Of a stretch of 5,775 nucleotides of DNA, positions 5,758-5,775 are shown piece by piece. Each line of letters starts with the position of its first letter. Position 1 is the stretch's first letter. The DNA lies in assembly GCA_003104895.1 (NCBI GenBank), contig PQAG01000074.1, positions 9,782 to 15,556 of the forward strand, given 5' to 3'. This DNA is from Nitrosomonadales bacterium (GTDB taxonomy: Bacteria > Pseudomonadota > Gammaproteobacteria > Burkholderiales > Sulfuricellaceae). Below the pieces are notes generated by a model. It had not been told where the DNA came from. It was given only the letters and a program-made list of their open reading frames with translations, and did not search any database. A program made the translations under genes and the position numbers.

Positions 5758-5775
5758 GCAGGGAGCAGGGGCCCC
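5754..5775 (+). CDS. Start of a downstream gene, partial (runs off right edge)
   Basis: An ATG at 5754 overlaps the TGA stop of the corrinoid protein gene as ATGA and reads MSREQGP before the window ends. A G-rich run just upstream (5743-5749) could serve as ribosome site. Seven residues are too few to identify the product. By analogy with known corrinoid operons it may be a partner methyltransferase or a reductive activator, but that is inference. Confidence 0.45.

Overview
The window is 5,775 bases of GC-rich bacterial DNA, packed with genes and with only short spacers. It holds seven substantially visible protein genes and the first codons of an eighth. I see no rRNA, tRNA, CRISPR array, insertion sequence or phage gene, and no gap over 300 bases without a gene. 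The layout (short spacers, stop/start overlaps, an ADP/ATP-type SucCD pair, FluC beside a DUF190 protein) fits a proteobacterium. Protein style and GC level make a betaproteobacterium my best guess, but this is inference; no taxonomic marker is present.

Left end: bases 1-860 on the minus strand encode the N-terminal part of an MscS-type mechanosensitive channel, whose C-terminus lies beyond the edge. A 60-base divergent spacer separates it from a plus-strand cluster: the fluoride channel FluC/CrcB (921-1319), a small PII-like DUF190 protein (1322-1636) and a TauE/SafE-type (TSUP) membrane transporter (1637-2392). Two bases separate the first pair. The second pair abuts directly (TAG then ATG), so the three are very probably one operon. 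A fluoride exit channel, a possible small-molecule-sensing regulator and a likely anion exporter together look like an anion-handling module.

Centre: after an 87-base spacer come sucC (2480-3640) and sucD (3653-4528), the two subunits of succinyl-CoA synthetase of the TCA cycle. Both look intact and keep their catalytic and metal-binding residues. No sucAB, sdh or mdh gene adjoins them here. A low-molecular-weight protein tyrosine phosphatase (4543-5037) follows sucD almost without a gap, and its upstream ATG overlaps the sucD stop.

Right end: after a 69-base spacer comes a corrinoid (B12)-binding protein (5107-5757) of the MtaC/MtbC/MetH-type family, with an intact DxHxxG cobalt-ligand motif. 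Its stop codon overlaps the ATG of another reading frame that runs off the window. Such proteins carry methyl groups between partner methyltransferases, so the next gene is probably a partner methyltransferase or an activator. This cut-off methyl-transfer system is the least ordinary part of the window. The remainder is mostly recognisable housekeeping and transport, and I do not see an undescribed defence or mobile system.
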